A DNA stretch of 64,000 nucleotides, from assembly GCF_905175385.1 (NCBI RefSeq), contig NZ_HG992750.1, positions 744,001-808,000 on the forward strand. The letters run 5' to 3'. Shown piece by piece: positions 1 through 9,008 of this stretch. Source of the stretch: Vibrio sp. B1FLJ16. Lineage in GTDB: Bacteria; Pseudomonadota; Gammaproteobacteria; Enterobacterales; Vibrionaceae. A program made the position numbers and the translations under genes. The notes below the pieces were generated by a model. The model saw nothing but the letters and a program-made list of their open reading frames with translations. It made no database searches and was not told where the DNA came from. Position 1 is the stretch's first letter. Every line of letters starts with the position of its first letter.

Positions 1-2
1 GT

Positions 3-386
3 TTCTCTGTGGTGAGTTTTGTATGGGGCCCGGGTCAAGAGACTCCAGTGCATGATCACACCGTGTGGGGCATGGTAGGAGTGATGCGCGGCGCGGAGTC
101 TTGCGAGGAATTCTGTCTGGATTCTGAATCGGATCAGCTAAAGCCAATCGGCAAACATCAACTCCACTGCGGTGACATCGACTTAGTGTCACCGCATATC
201 GGAGATATTCACAAGGTGTCTAACGCCCATTCAAATCTTACGTCACTTAGTATTCACATTTACGGTGCCAATATTGGAGCCGTTAAGCGTCATATGTATG
301 AAGCAGAAACTGGAAAGAGAAAGCTCTTCATTTCCGGATACTCAAACAACGTGATTCCAAATATTTGGGATCGGTCAGCGGAATAG
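3..386 (+). CDS. Cysteine dioxygenase family (cupin), 5' truncated by window edge
   Basis: The reading frame is open to the first base of the window, so the gene begins outside it; the internal GTG at 9 is not its start. The visible 127 or so residues carry a cupin metal-site motif, TPVHDHTVWG, followed by LRGAE-like text (MRGAESCEEF) and a later GDIHKVSNAH histidine region. This pattern is known from the bacterial cysteine dioxygenase type I family, which oxidises cysteine or related thiols such as 3-mercaptopropionate using Fe(II). The family usually runs near 180-200 residues, so roughly the last two thirds is here. The substrate cannot be told from the sequence. The gene stops at 384-386, and a 418-bp non-coding stretch follows. 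Confidence 0.75.
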   Translation, partial: FSVVSFVWGPGQETPVHDHTVWGMVGVMRGAESCEEFCLDSESDQLKPIGKHQLHCGDIDLVSPHIGDIHKVSNAHSNLTSLSIHIYGANIGAVKRHMYEAETGKRKLFISGYSNNVIPNIWDRSAE

Positions 387-804
387 GCCGTGTTCAGTTA
401 ATGATATAGCCTAGTCAGGCTAACCAGTTGCTCATAGATAGTTTTACAGTGATTCAGTCAATCCTTTAAAACAGTGACAGATTGCGCTATTGGTCCCAAA
501 TGTCTATTTCTCTTACAGAATTGTGCCTCATGTAGGGCTTGTATTGAAATCACCGCTCGCAACCAATACGTTGATTGAACAAGCCACCATAATCTTCATT
601 TAAGATTACACTCAGGAGCATAGCTGTGGGGGGCTTTCGTCCTGCCTCCATTTATAGGGACAGTTTATGTTCCGCCTGACAAGAAGTTGAGTAGTGACTC
701 CTGACGTGTCGATTTTAAGTTATATGTTACTCTTAGTGTTTAGCGTGCAATGAAGAAAAGCGTGTTTAAGTAGTCGTTAACATTATATCTAGTCAAGGAA
801 TACT
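387..804. other. Intergenic stretch without a gene
   Basis: No convincing reading frame or strong terminator was seen in these 418 bases. The last 70 bases, with a TTTAGCG motif and GTCGTTAAC near 772-781, faintly recall the 3' half of a Vibrio attC repeat but are too degenerate to call. The ribosome-binding region of the next gene (AAGGAA, near 795-800) lies at the end. Confidence 0.4.
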
Positions 805-1839
805 ATGAACTATAAGGAATTATTAGGTACGGATTTACCTATCATCCAAGCTCCTATGGCTGGAGTTCAAGGAAGTGCTTTAGCGATTGCCGTCAGTGAA
901 GCTGGTGGGCTAGGGTCTTTACCCTGCGGTATGTTGAATACGGAAAAAATTATCAGCGAGATTGAATTAATTAAAGCATCAACTCACGCTCCATATAATC
1001 TTAATTTTTTCTGTCATGAAACGAGTCCTTACGATGAAAATCGACAAACGTCCTGGCGAAATACGCTCAAACCATTCTTTACTGAGTTGGGCGTTGAAAT
1101 TGACTTTTCCGCAGGTAGTAACAGAGTACCTTTTAGTCATGATATAGCCGACGCAATAGAACCTTTTTCACCGGAATTCATTAGTTTTCATTTTGGGTTG
1201 CCAGATAAAGATCTATTGCAACGAGTTAAAGGCTGGGGAACAAAGGTTGTGTCATCTGCTACCACTGTGGAAGAGGCGGTTTGGTTGGAATCGCGAGGTG
1301 TCCACGGAATCATAGCACAAGGGCTAGAGGCGGGAGGGCACAGGGGAATGTTTCTATCTGATAACGTTTCAACTCAAATAGGGCTAATTTCTCTTGTTTC
1401 TCAGGTTGTTAATCGGGTCAATGTTCCCGTCATAGCTGCCGGTGGTATAAGTGATCACAAAGGTGTAAATGCTTGCTTGCAACTAGGTGCCTGCGCAGTG
1501 CAAGTTGGTACGTCATATTTATTGTGCACAGAAGCGGAAACATCAGAGATACATAAGCAGGCGATAAAGAGTGATAAAGCATCGCACACAGCCTTAACCA
1601 ACATATTTTCTGGTAAACCAGCTCGGGGCATTGTGAATCGTGCTATGGACGAACTGGGTTATATGAGTGCACTGGCCCCCGAGTTTCCGTACGCTTCAAT
1701 CGAAATGTCGCAATTACGTCATAGAGCCGAAAAACAAGGAATGGATGGTTTTTCTCCGTTGTGGTGTGGCCAAAACACTCAAGGGTGCACAGAGGTTTCG
1801 GCAAAAGAATTAACGCTTCAACTTGCCGGAAAGTACTAG
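805..1839 (+). CDS. Nitronate monooxygenase / 2-nitropropane dioxygenase-like flavoprotein
   Basis: A 344-residue TIM-barrel FMN protein. The N-terminus has LPIIQAPMAG, the middle has GIIAQGLEAGGHRG, and the C-terminal half has VIAAGGISD and GACAVQVGTSYL. These are the phosphate- and FMN-binding loops of the nitronate monooxygenase family, including the class I-like bacterial enzymes. The family oxidises alkyl nitronates such as propionate 3-nitronate, protecting the cell from a respiratory poison. AAGGAA lies a few bases before the ATG. The gene stands alone and its stop abuts the convergent RlpA-like gene with no gap (1839/1840). The family is sure; the exact substrate is inferred. Confidence 0.85.
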   Translation: MNYKELLGTDLPIIQAPMAGVQGSALAIAVSEAGGLGSLPCGMLNTEKIISEIELIKASTHAPYNLNFFCHETSPYDENRQTSWRNTLKPFFTELGVEIDFSAGSNRVPFSHDIADAIEPFSPEFISFHFGLPDKDLLQRVKGWGTKVVSSATTVEEAVWLESRGVHGIIAQGLEAGGHRGMFLSDNVSTQIGLISLVSQVVNRVNVPVIAAGGISDHKGVNACLQLGACAVQVGTSYLLCTEAETSEIHKQAIKSDKASHTALTNIFSGKPARGIVNRAMDELGYMSALAPEFPYASIEMSQLRHRAEKQGMDGFSPLWCGQNTQGCTEVSAKELTLQLAGKY

Positions 1840-2265
1840 CTAGTGCTTATACCTAAAGGTATTCGTATCATTAATAATCTCAATTTTAACCGGCGCTACG
1901 CCTTCTTTGATGTTGCCTATTTGCTCAAATGCCTTTTGTGAAAGATCAATGACCCGACCTTTCACAAAAGGACCTCGATCATTGATTTTGACATCTACCG
2001 TTTTGGAGTTGGCTGTATTTGTAACCCTTACGATGGTTCCAAAAGGTAAGCTTTTATGAGCCGCTGTATAAGCGCTTTTGTTATACCGCTCACCACTAGC
2101 AGTGCGTTTGCCGTGAAACTTATTACTGTACCATGACGCTTTTCCAATAAGCTCATGTGACTTTGAGTAGCCATTTGTTTGATCGAGGTCTACAGCTAAG
2201 GTTGAAGAACATCCGGCTAACAAATTAAGGATAAAAGCTATAAAAATGAGGTTTAATCTTTTCAT
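1840..2265 (-). CDS. RlpA-like septal-ring lipoprotein (double-psi beta-barrel)
   Basis: The start is set at the ATG at 2265 because it gives a clean lipoprotein signal, [21 protein letters not shown], with the lipobox LAGC; an in-frame ATG 14 codons upstream would spoil this. The mature part has [19 protein letters not shown], then [19 protein letters not shown] and [11 protein letters not shown]. That is the whole double-psi beta-barrel core of RlpA, a lytic transglycosylase that cuts naked glycan strands, and it keeps the aspartate of the NDRGPF motif. At 141 residues it is the short form without a SPOR domain, so it may not be targeted to the septum as full-length RlpA is. Attachment to the outer membrane is inferred. 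Confidence 0.8.
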   Translation of the reverse strand: MKRLNLIFIAFILNLLAGCSSTLAVDLDQTNGYSKSHELIGKASWYSNKFHGKRTASGERYNKSAYTAAHKSLPFGTIVRVTNTANSKTVDVKINDRGPFVKGRVIDLSQKAFEQIGNIKEGVAPVKIEIINDTNTFRYKH

Positions 2266-2467
2266 GGGTTTTAGATTGTTATGTAAATTGGCGGGTATTA
2301 CCACCATGACAATGAGACAGTAACAAATCGAATGAGGTAAAAGCTTTCATCCAATACGATTGCTGATTTTTTCATGAACTACATTTAGTTTGGTCATGTG
2401 TAAGAAAAATCTTGCATGTGAAATTAGCGCTTTAACCTTAAATCAATTTTCTCAGTACGTACTAAAC

Positions 2468-3109
2468 TCACTCACTTATATTTGGGTGGGAGTATTGCTG
2501 GTATTTAGGCAGTTGCTCTCTCAATTTGGTAAATGTTGCTCGGGCACTCTGTTTAGAGAGCTTGTTTACTAACCAAATTGGCAGTGCTCCACCTGGGTCA
2601 GCAAATGCTTTATGCTCAATAAATGTAGTACCATTGCTAAGTTTCTGTAATTTCCACATGGCATCAACGGAGTGAATACGAATATAGCCGCTTTGCTCTG
2701 CAAGCGTTGATTCTGGCGCGTCTTTGATTTTTAACGTGAATCCTAGTTCATCGAGCCAATACTTAGAATAGGTAACCATGTCTCGATTTTTGGCCGGCCA
2801 TGGAGCGGAAAATTGCGTATAGACGATGTTTTCAGTTGCTGAAATTTGTTGTAGGACTCGACTATGGCTTGCGTTATCAACCCAATTCGGAACATTGTCA
2901 CTATCTTCCAGTAGTGTTAAAAATGCGCCGTAAGATGTCGGAGTAAACATCTGAGCACGAATCTCAACTAAGCCTTTTTTATGCTCGTGCGTGTAAATGG
3001 TTATTCCGTCATCATTGCTTACAAACTGCCAGTAGTTGTCCGCTACCGCGCTCGCTTTACCTGAGACTAAAACTGACATAATAAGTAAGCTAACTCGTAA
3101 ATTTGTCAT
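2468..3109 (-). CDS. Exported START-domain lipid-binding protein
   Basis: A 213-residue protein with a signal peptide of about 21 residues (LLIMSVLVSGKASA). The rest matches the START/SRPBCC fold: WQFVSNDDGITIYTHEH near the start, then NVPNWVDNASHSRVL, QFSAPWPAKNRDMVTYS, and a C-terminal ADPGGALPIWLVNKLS. The PWPxxNRD and DPGGxxPxWLVN motifs are typical of bacterial StAR-related domain proteins. The family binds hydrophobic ligands, and nothing here names the ligand. It would act in the periplasm. It lies on the opposite strand to the cassette-like genes that follow, with no attC-like repeat beside it. Confidence 0.8.
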   Translation of the reverse strand: MTNLRVSLLIMSVLVSGKASAVADNYWQFVSNDDGITIYTHEHKKGLVEIRAQMFTPTSYGAFLTLLEDSDNVPNWVDNASHSRVLQQISATENIVYTQFSAPWPAKNRDMVTYSKYWLDELGFTLKIKDAPESTLAEQSGYIRIHSVDAMWKLQKLSNGTTFIEHKAFADPGGALPIWLVNKLSKQSARATFTKLREQLPKYQQYSHPNISE

Positions 3110-3563
3110 GATTCCCTTACTTGCAAAACTGCCATGATATCAAGCTTATGCAATTTGGTCTGCTATATACAAAAAGTATGGACTAATACTAGATTAGCCG
3201 CCGTGCGCTTGAAACATTCATCTTAGAGCACAACTATGAGCGATTAGGTTACCTTACTGTCATCTCATAGCGTTGGTCAGAAAAGTTCTCACGGAAATGC
3301 TGCTATGCCACTCGCTAAAGACGATTTAGAGCCAAATAACTAAATCGATTTTGCCCCATTTTTTGTTTTCACTGAAGCTATTTAACTTATTTCGGATGAA
3401 AGTTTCCCTTACCTTAAGGTTATCCGATGTAAGCTTTTAAAATTATGCGTCATTTTACAATCTAACATCCATTTCATCTAAGTAAGCTGTTGATTATCAA
3501 TTGAATTGTAATTGGGAAGGCTGCTAAAGTCCGTATAAAAGCGTAATAAGCTAAGGAGGAAAT
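3110..3563. other. Intergenic stretch before the cassette-like genes
   Basis: These 454 bases are AT-rich and hold no convincing reading frame. A strong ribosome-binding site, AAGGAGG (about 3554-3560), serves the next gene, and TATAAA near 3534-3539 could be a -10 element. No clear attC repeat was seen here. Confidence 0.4.
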
Positions 3564-4034
3564 ATGACCAAAATCTACTTCATATGTGGCTTTATTGGTT
3601 CGGGTAAAACTACATATTCCAAAGCGCTAGCAGAAAAGCATGGAGCTTTTCGAGTATCCATTGATGAATGGATGCTCCCCCTATATGGTGAGCACATGGA
3701 ACGTGAAGTTTTTGATAGTCGCTTGGCTACTCTACAGGATTTATTTAAAGATTCAGCGAAGCAACTTTTTTCGTTAAATGTTCCAGTTATTTTTGATTTT
3801 GGTTTCTGGCGTAAAACTGATCGAGATACTTTTACTGATTGGGCATCAAGCGTAGGTGTTGAAAGTGAAATTCACTACCTTGACGTTCCTTTTGATACTT
3901 GCAAGCAGCGGGCATTTGTTCGCAACTCAGAACTTAACGCTAAATCTTACGAGATGACGCCAGAAATGCTGGAGTTATTCTGGTCTTGGTTTGAAATTCC
4001 TACTTCAGACGAAAATGTGGTTTGGGTTCTGTAA
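3564..4034 (+). CDS. P-loop nucleotide kinase-like protein (AAA_33 type)
   Basis: A 156-residue protein with the Walker A motif GFIGSGKTTYSKAL at residues 9-22. DFGFWRKTDRD at about 92-102 resembles the second acidic motif and the LID arginines of zeta-toxin/chloramphenicol-kinase-like small-molecule kinases. IHYLDVPFDTCKQRAFVRN matches the typical LxxxxxxCxxRxxxR region. The family phosphorylates varied small substrates such as nucleotides, sugars and drugs; the target is unknown. A perfect AAGGAGG precedes the ATG. It is the first of a run of plus-strand cassette-like genes. Degenerate attC-like text (GATTCTCAATGCGGTG, about 4070-4086) follows the stop, so it was probably once a mobile cassette. 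Confidence 0.75.
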   Translation: MTKIYFICGFIGSGKTTYSKALAEKHGAFRVSIDEWMLPLYGEHMEREVFDSRLATLQDLFKDSAKQLFSLNVPVIFDFGFWRKTDRDTFTDWASSVGVESEIHYLDVPFDTCKQRAFVRNSELNAKSYEMTPEMLELFWSWFEIPTSDENVVWVL

Positions 4035-4107
4035 ATTACGTGAGTGCGCTTATAGCAAAGCGTTTAAGGCCGATTCTCAATGCGGTGTTACGTGCCAGGA
4101 GTGATTA

Positions 4108-4542
4108 ATTAAAAATATTGAAGCATTCAATAGAGCAGTTACTTGTATTTTTGGACAATGCTACAAAGAATTCCCCTTAAAAACTAATAATTCTACTAGG
4201 GAAGTCGGTGAGGCGATCAAAAATAGTAGTGGAACAGAAAATCGTGACCACACTAACAACCTCGACGACTATGAATATAAGGTTGTCGAGTCAACGATGA
4301 AATGGTTAGTTCAATCAGGTTATTTGTGGTGCGACAACACCAAAAAACCTATAAATTTTGAAGGTGTGGTACTAACTCCTAGAGGGCTTGAAGTGCTCAA
4401 TCTCATGCCTGATTCTCTTGGACACAGGCAAACAATCGGAGAAACTCTTTCTAAAGGCGCTAAGGCAATTGGTCGAGAAGTAACTATGACTTCTGTCCAA
4501 TTGTGTTTAGGGCTTGGTGCGAAACTGTTGGCTGGCACTTAA
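4108..4542 (+). CDS. Unknown cassette protein with no usual start codon
   Basis: The frame is open from just after the TGA at 4102-4104 to the TAA at 4540-4542, but the first ATG is only at 4297, giving 81 residues. The upstream frame reads as normal protein (NIEAFNRAVTCIFGQCY, then VGEAIKNSSG, DDYEYKVVESTMKWL), and AGGAG sits at 4097-4101. I therefore suggest initiation near the ATT at 4108, a rare start codon, or a start lost by mutation. The full frame gives 144 residues. I recognise it only as resembling proteins of Vibrio integron cassettes; FEGVVLTPRGLEVLN suggests a winged-helix-like segment, and the end is hydrophobic. The stop overlaps the start of the following attC, as expected of a cassette gene. 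Confidence 0.5.
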   Translation: MKNIEAFNRAVTCIFGQCYKEFPLKTNNSTREVGEAIKNSSGTENRDHTNNLDDYEYKVVESTMKWLVQSGYLWCDNTKKPINFEGVVLTPRGLEVLNLMPDSLGHRQTIGETLSKGAKAIGREVTMTSVQLCLGLGAKLLAGT

Positions 4543-4658
4543 CAAACTTCTCAAGAGGGGGCGCAACGCGTGGCAGTTTTGGTATGCGTTGGCTTCGGTG
4601 TTGAAGTGCTATGTTGTAGCTTAGTCATTGCGTGCTTCATTCCTTAATTGGGCTTTAT
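4537..4658 (+). repeat. attC-like integron recombination site, core damaged
   Basis: The repeat opens with ACTTAAC (4537-4543), a good R'' core (RYYYAAC), then AACAAACTTCTCAAGAGG and CAACGCGTGGCAGTTTT, the classical Vibrio cassette-repeat text. It ends near GGGCTTTAT, where a working site would read GGGCGTTAT. The conserved crossover G appears replaced by T, so excision should be poor. About 122 bases, in the usual range for Vibrio sites. Confidence 0.75.
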
Positions 4659-4673
4659 ATTTCAGGAAGAAAA

Positions 4674-5126
4674 ATGGACTTAAGTATCTACAAAATAGAG
4701 CCTTTAGCTTCAGAGCATATCAAAGAGGTTACCTCCCTTTGGCGCGAATCAATGACGGAAGCTTTAGGTATAAATCCTGTTCATACCTTTGAATCTCAAG
4801 CTTACTTTCTCGAACATATTCTACCCAATAGCTACCAGGTTTTCGTTGTCGTACGCATCGATAACTCTCGTCCAGTTGCCTTTATGGCTAGTTCGGAAAC
4901 AGAAATCAATCAGTTATATGTTGCTCCTAATAGCCAAAAGCAGGGCATAGGTTCGTACTTACTGAACCAAGCTAAAGAGCAGTCAAATGGTTCACTTACT
5001 TTAAGAACGTTCGAAGTAAATCAAAAAGCTCAAAATTTCTATCGTGCTTATGGCTTTTCAGTTTGCTCTGGCAACAGTGAAAATGAAGAAGGTATTCCTG
5101 ACTTAGAGTGTCGGTGGAAAAGTTGA
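4674..5126 (+). CDS. GNAT-family N-acetyltransferase
   Basis: A 150-residue protein. The start at 4674 is preferred over an in-frame ATG 14 codons upstream because the AGGAAG ribosome-binding site sits just before it and the extra codons fall in the attC. The acetyl-CoA site is INQLYVAPNSQKQGIGSYLL (residues about 79-98), the Q/RxxGxG/A signature of GNATs. The C-terminal LRTFEVNQKAQNFYRAYGF is the usual last beta-alpha-beta segment, with N and Y contacting CoA. The substrate is unknown. It lies between two attC-like repeats, so it is a classic cassette gene; acetyltransferases are common in such arrays. Confidence 0.9.
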   Translation: MDLSIYKIEPLASEHIKEVTSLWRESMTEALGINPVHTFESQAYFLEHILPNSYQVFVVVRIDNSRPVAFMASSETEINQLYVAPNSQKQGIGSYLLNQAKEQSNGSLTLRTFEVNQKAQNFYRAYGFSVCSGNSENEEGIPDLECRWKS

Positions 5127-5254
5127 CATTACAACATGGAAAAGAGCTTAAGACGGACTCCTAACGCTCGGCGGTTTTGATTTGGCTTTGATGTTTAAGG
5201 TGCAATAATTACGTTTCGTGTTAGTGTTGCTCACCACTTAAGCTGGCGTTAGTT
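5127..5254 (+). repeat. attC-like integron recombination site with intact R' core
   Basis: It begins right at the stop of the acetyltransferase gene, runs through TTAAGACGGACTCCTAACGC, and ends with GGCGTTAGTT; GTTAGTT at 5248-5254 is close to the GTTRRRY crossover core. This is the best-preserved 3' core of the five sites here. The next gene starts 13 bases later, a typical cassette layout. Confidence 0.75.
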
Positions 5255-5267
5255 TCATGGAGGAAAA

Positions 5268-6158
5268 ATGACTGATCGAGAGCTAATTGAAAAAGCACTT
5301 TATAGCAGTGCGACAATTCATCAACCTCATGCACTTAAAGCATACTTGTCAGCTAAGCGTCTCTACGAGCGTTTTGGTAAAGATGAAAATATTTGGATTA
5401 AGACTAGCGAGTTAATAGATCAAAGTGAACTTAGAGTTACAGCTGTGTTGTCTGAATCAGTTCTAGCACTAAAATTTTCAGATTTTCGAGTTCAAAGAGT
5501 GTTGGAACGAGGTATCTATCCAGCGGCTTACCAAGCCATGTCTCAGTGGCACGAAACCCAAAGTTTTCAAGATATCTTTTCCTACTATGTTAAAGATGCT
5601 TCATCTACTAGAGAGTACCTCTCCCATAACGTAACAATTTTGCTTGCGCTTAATTGTGTGTACGCAGAACTTGAAAGCCAACAGATCCCCGCATTTCTTG
5701 ACCGATTTACAGAGTTTGTTACTTCAACATTCTCGAAAAATGAAGCCAGGGTAAGTGAGAGGGTCATTGTAGAAGTCGACAAAGTGCTAGAGTCTTGTAT
5801 CAGTCAATTTGGTTTCTTTGGGCACAACTTGATCACCCTTGCTTGGATTTTACGTTGTAAAGATAGTTTGTCGGAGAGTCAGTATGAGTCAATGCTCTCT
5901 AACCTTTATGTACAGGCGAACAGTCCTTTGGAAGATCCGGACGACGAAATCAACATGAATCTTTGGGACCAATGCCAGAATAGTCATGGCTCGGAGGCGT
6001 TCGTTAACTCGACCAAAGCGCTTGTATACAATTATACGTCTAACCTTCATCAGGTCACGTTAGCAGATGCTCTTTGTTTCTTACAATCAACATTTCCTGA
6101 GCAAACCGGTGAGCTGGGGCGTATCGTAGAATATCATTGTTGTTTACTGGAAAAATGA
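5268..6158 (+). CDS. Unknown cassette-encoded protein
   Basis: A 296-residue soluble protein that I do not recognise. It is acidic and rich in predicted helix, with no signal peptide or membrane segment. A leucine-rich middle (NVTILLALNCVYAELESQQ) and a cysteine-containing C-terminus (VEYHCCLLEK) are the only notable parts. TGGAGG lies close before the ATG, and a preserved attC core lies 13 bases before the gene. Another attC-like repeat starts right after its stop, so this is a complete cassette. Most long cassette genes of this sort in Vibrio arrays have no known function. Confidence 0.8.
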   Translation: MTDRELIEKALYSSATIHQPHALKAYLSAKRLYERFGKDENIWIKTSELIDQSELRVTAVLSESVLALKFSDFRVQRVLERGIYPAAYQAMSQWHETQSFQDIFSYYVKDASSTREYLSHNVTILLALNCVYAELESQQIPAFLDRFTEFVTSTFSKNEARVSERVIVEVDKVLESCISQFGFFGHNLITLAWILRCKDSLSESQYESMLSNLYVQANSPLEDPDDEINMNLWDQCQNSHGSEAFVNSTKALVYNYTSNLHQVTLADALCFLQSTFPEQTGELGRIVEYHCCLLEK

Positions 6159-6292
6159 AACTAACAATTTAAGAGTGATTCAGCATGAGTGGCATTTTTG
6201 GTATGCGGTGGTTTTTGGTGTTGGAATGTCATTAACTACAATATCTTGAAGTTACTGTACTAAGCTACATTGTGTTTGGCTAGCGCCTTACT
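6159..6292 (+). repeat. attC-like integron site, degenerate
   Basis: The text ACTAACAATTTAAGAGTGAT, then GAGTGGCATTTTTGGTATGCGG, matches the first half of the other repeats here (compare GCGTGGCATTGTTACCATGCG near 10760). The 3' core is not clearly recognisable (GGCTAGCGCC near 6279-6288), so the end is approximate. It marks the left edge of the regulator-methyltransferase block. Confidence 0.6.
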
Positions 6293-6356
6293 TGCTAGAC
6301 ATAAACTTGAGAGTGCGCTTTACTCTAGTGATCAATCAAAGGAATGACTCGCAGCG

Positions 6357-7970
6357 ATGATTTACTTATTTGATGGCTTTGAACTCGATACCGCTAATTT
6401 TCAGTTACGCGCCAATGGCGTTACTCAGGCTATTGAGCCGCAAGTGTTTAATTTACTGGCTTATCTTATCCAAAATAGAGAGCGGATTGTCAGTAAAGCT
6501 GAGTTAATGGACAACTTGTGGGTTGGCAAAATTATCAGCGAGTCAACGCTCAGTAGTTGCATTAAAGCGGCGCGTAAAGTTTTAGGGGATGATGGTCAGC
6601 AGCAAAAGTATATTGCCACGTTAAACCGTCGCGGAATTCATTTTGTTTATCCCATAATCGAGCAAGCAGCTGAGCTGGCGGTAGCTACAACTCACGGCGT
6701 TCATACACTAAATATTGATGAATCGCTGCGCCAGAGCGCTATTGCTGCTAGTAAAGAAGGCAGTAGCGTTTGTTTGTTTCCTATACGCAACTTAGCGCCA
6801 GATAAGCGACTTGTGATCGCGGTATTGCCATTTGAATGTATTGGCGCTGATATCGTCACGTTTTTTGCTGAAACCCTTTACGAAGAAATTAATATTCACC
6901 TTGCTAGAACGCCGGGTTTTTTGGTGACTTCGCGCAATACTGGTGCTTATTATCGTGCCAATCATACCAGCCACAATAGTATTGCAGAGGAATTAGGCGC
7001 TCAATATGTCGTTGACGGCTCTGTGATGAGTATCGGTGATAAAGTAACCTTGTCGGTTAAATTAGTCGATGTCAGTGGTGATCGTGTGCTTTGGGGGGTA
7101 AGAAAAAACCTACCGCTAGAACAGTTGACAGAGCAATTTGAAGATATCAGCTTAAACATTACCACAGCCATTGAACCTGAAATTAATCGCGTTGAATTTG
7201 CATCATTGCGCCAACGCCGTCAGGTTGACCTAGCCGCTTGGGAGCTTTACCGTCAAGGTCATGCTGTACTGGGTTTAAAAGGGTGGAGTGAAGAAACGTT
7301 TAAAGAGTGTGCCGACTTATTACGGCAAGCGATTGCTAAAGATCCTGAGCTAGCGTTTGCTCACGCATATTTATCGCTGATCTTGGCTATTGGTCATTTA
7401 GTGGGTTTGGTCAATCATGGTGGCTGGCAAGAAGAGGCGTTAGCCGCCGCTGAAACAGCCATTGCCCTTGATAGTCAAGATCCTGATGTCCTGGGCTATG
7501 TTGGCTGCGCGTTCGCCGATATGGGCGATTATTTTAGAGGCATTAAATTGCTTAAGCGCTGCGTCGAAATTGACCCGAGCAATGCGCAAGGTTGGGCGGC
7601 ACTTGGCGCTGCACAATTACAAATAGGTGAAGAACAAGGCTTTGACCACATGTATCACGGCATCCGCATTAGCCCTCGCGATAATCGCATTGGTGCTTGG
7701 GGGGCCTTGTTAGCGAGAGGTTTACTTAGCTATGGTCGGTTAGAGGAAGCCATCGAGGTCGCTCAAAACGCTTGTGCTTTTGATGATAAGATTTTTTTAC
7801 CGCGGATTGTACTTGGCATAGCCTTAGCGCAAGCCGATCAACCCGTTGAAGCGGCAAAAGCCATCGAAGATGCAAGACGAATTCGCCCCCAATTATGCAT
7901 GGATGATATTAGCCGTTTTGTAAAACCCGAAGAAATGGCAAAGATGCAGCAATACGAACTTTTGATATAA
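6357..7970 (+). CDS. CadC-type winged-helix regulator with TolB-like and TPR domains
   Basis: A 537-residue regulator. Residues 1-100 form an OmpR/CadC-type winged helix (FELDTANFQLRANG, EPQVFNLLAYLIQN, then RKVLGDDGQQQKYI and the wing YIATLNRRGIHFVYP). Residues about 150-285 match the TolB-N/adenylate-cyclase-associated domain (AVLPFECIGAD, ELGAQYVVDGSVMSIGDKV, VDVSGDRVLWG). The rest is helical TPR-like repeats (LAFAHAYLSLILAIG, NAQGWAALGAAQLQIG). There is no transmembrane segment, so unlike CadC it is probably cytoplasmic. The two methyltransferase genes lie next on the same strand, and it most likely controls them. The signal it senses is unknown. Confidence 0.85.
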   Translation: MIYLFDGFELDTANFQLRANGVTQAIEPQVFNLLAYLIQNRERIVSKAELMDNLWVGKIISESTLSSCIKAARKVLGDDGQQQKYIATLNRRGIHFVYPIIEQAAELAVATTHGVHTLNIDESLRQSAIAASKEGSSVCLFPIRNLAPDKRLVIAVLPFECIGADIVTFFAETLYEEINIHLARTPGFLVTSRNTGAYYRANHTSHNSIAEELGAQYVVDGSVMSIGDKVTLSVKLVDVSGDRVLWGVRKNLPLEQLTEQFEDISLNITTAIEPEINRVEFASLRQRRQVDLAAWELYRQGHAVLGLKGWSEETFKECADLLRQAIAKDPELAFAHAYLSLILAIGHLVGLVNHGGWQEEALAAAETAIALDSQDPDVLGYVGCAFADMGDYFRGIKLLKRCVEIDPSNAQGWAALGAAQLQIGEEQGFDHMYHGIRISPRDNRIGAWGALLARGLLSYGRLEEAIEVAQNACAFDDKIFLPRIVLGIALAQADQPVEAAKAIEDARRIRPQLCMDDISRFVKPEEMAKMQQYELLI

Positions 7971-8120
7971 ATATAAAAGGTATAAATTTTAATAGCTTAA
8001 TTAATCCCCACAGAATCCCCATAAAACCTACAAGCTATCTTCAAGTAAGTGCTAGCGGTCAATTCTATTATTGCTCCTGTAAAGACAACATAGTCTTAAA
8101 CAACAATCAGGAGAAATATC

Positions 8121-8978
8121 ATGTTAAATACAATCGACTCAAACGCAAACCAAGCGACAGTTAATCTAAGTAACACGGTTAACTATGACACAATCAAAGA
8201 AAAGCAACGCGCGACATGGGGCTCTGGGGATTACGGCCAAATTGGCGTGACACTGCAAATCACTGGTGAGCAACTCTGTGAAGCGATGGATGTAAAAGCC
8301 GGGCAATCAGTGTTAGATATTGCGGCAGGTAACGGTAACGTAACATTAGCTGCCGCGCGTCGTTTTTGTAATGTTGTGTCAACCGATTACGTCGAAGCAT
8401 TACTGGTAAAATCGAAACAACGGGCACAAGCAGAAGGGCTAGATGTTAGCTTTCAATTTGCAGATGCTGAATCGTTACCGTTTAGTGAAAATAGCTTTGA
8501 TAATGTTGTCTCTACTTTCGGTGTCATGTTTACCCCAAACCAAGCACAAAGCGCGGCAGAGCTTATTAGAGTTTGCAAGCCGAATGGCAAAATTGGCTTA
8601 GTGAATTGGACGCCCGAAGGCTTTGTTGGCCAACTCTTTAAATTAATTGGCAGTTATATCGCACCGCCTGCTGGGGTGAAATCACCCGCACTTTGGGGCA
8701 CGCGTGATTTTATTGACCAACAGTTTAAAAGCCAAGCCAGTGAAATTACCTATCGATTAAGAGAGTTTAATTTTCGGTATCACTCACCGCAGCACTTTAT
8801 CGATTTGTTCCGTTCATATTACGGTCCAGTACATAAAGCGTTTGCCGCATTAGGTGAAACACAGGCCGCCGATTTAGAACGAGGTATTCACGCATTGATT
8901 GCACGGTTTAACCGCGACCAAACCGGTGGCATGGTTGTGCCGTCAGAGTATTTGGAAATTGTTATTCAAAAAGCGTAA
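8121..8978 (+). CDS. Class I SAM-dependent methyltransferase (UbiE-like)
   Basis: A 285-residue Rossmann methyltransferase. Motif I is VLDIAAGNGNVTLAAA (residues about 62-77), followed by the acidic end of strand 2 (VSTDYVEALL), motif II (FQFADAESLPFSENSFDNVVS) and motif III (LIRVCKPNGKIGLVNW). The start has a good AGGAG nine bases before. The substrate is not evident: the C-terminal region (LREFNFRYHSPQHFIDLFRSYYGP) occurs in many uncharacterised enzymes. It is followed 30 bases later by the MddA-like gene, so the two are probably one transcript under the upstream regulator. A role in methylating a sulfur or metalloid compound is inferred from that neighbour only. Confidence 0.85.
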   Translation: MLNTIDSNANQATVNLSNTVNYDTIKEKQRATWGSGDYGQIGVTLQITGEQLCEAMDVKAGQSVLDIAAGNGNVTLAAARRFCNVVSTDYVEALLVKSKQRAQAEGLDVSFQFADAESLPFSENSFDNVVSTFGVMFTPNQAQSAAELIRVCKPNGKIGLVNWTPEGFVGQLFKLIGSYIAPPAGVKSPALWGTRDFIDQQFKSQASEITYRLREFNFRYHSPQHFIDLFRSYYGPVHKAFAALGETQAADLERGIHALIARFNRDQTGGMVVPSEYLEIVIQKA

Positions 8979-9008
8979 TTAAGACACCGAATTAAAGAGG
9001 AAGCGATC

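Noticed and set aside
2390..2572. 60-codon frame on the plus strand
   Set aside because: It overlaps the 3' end of the START-domain gene on the other strand and has no ribosome-binding site.
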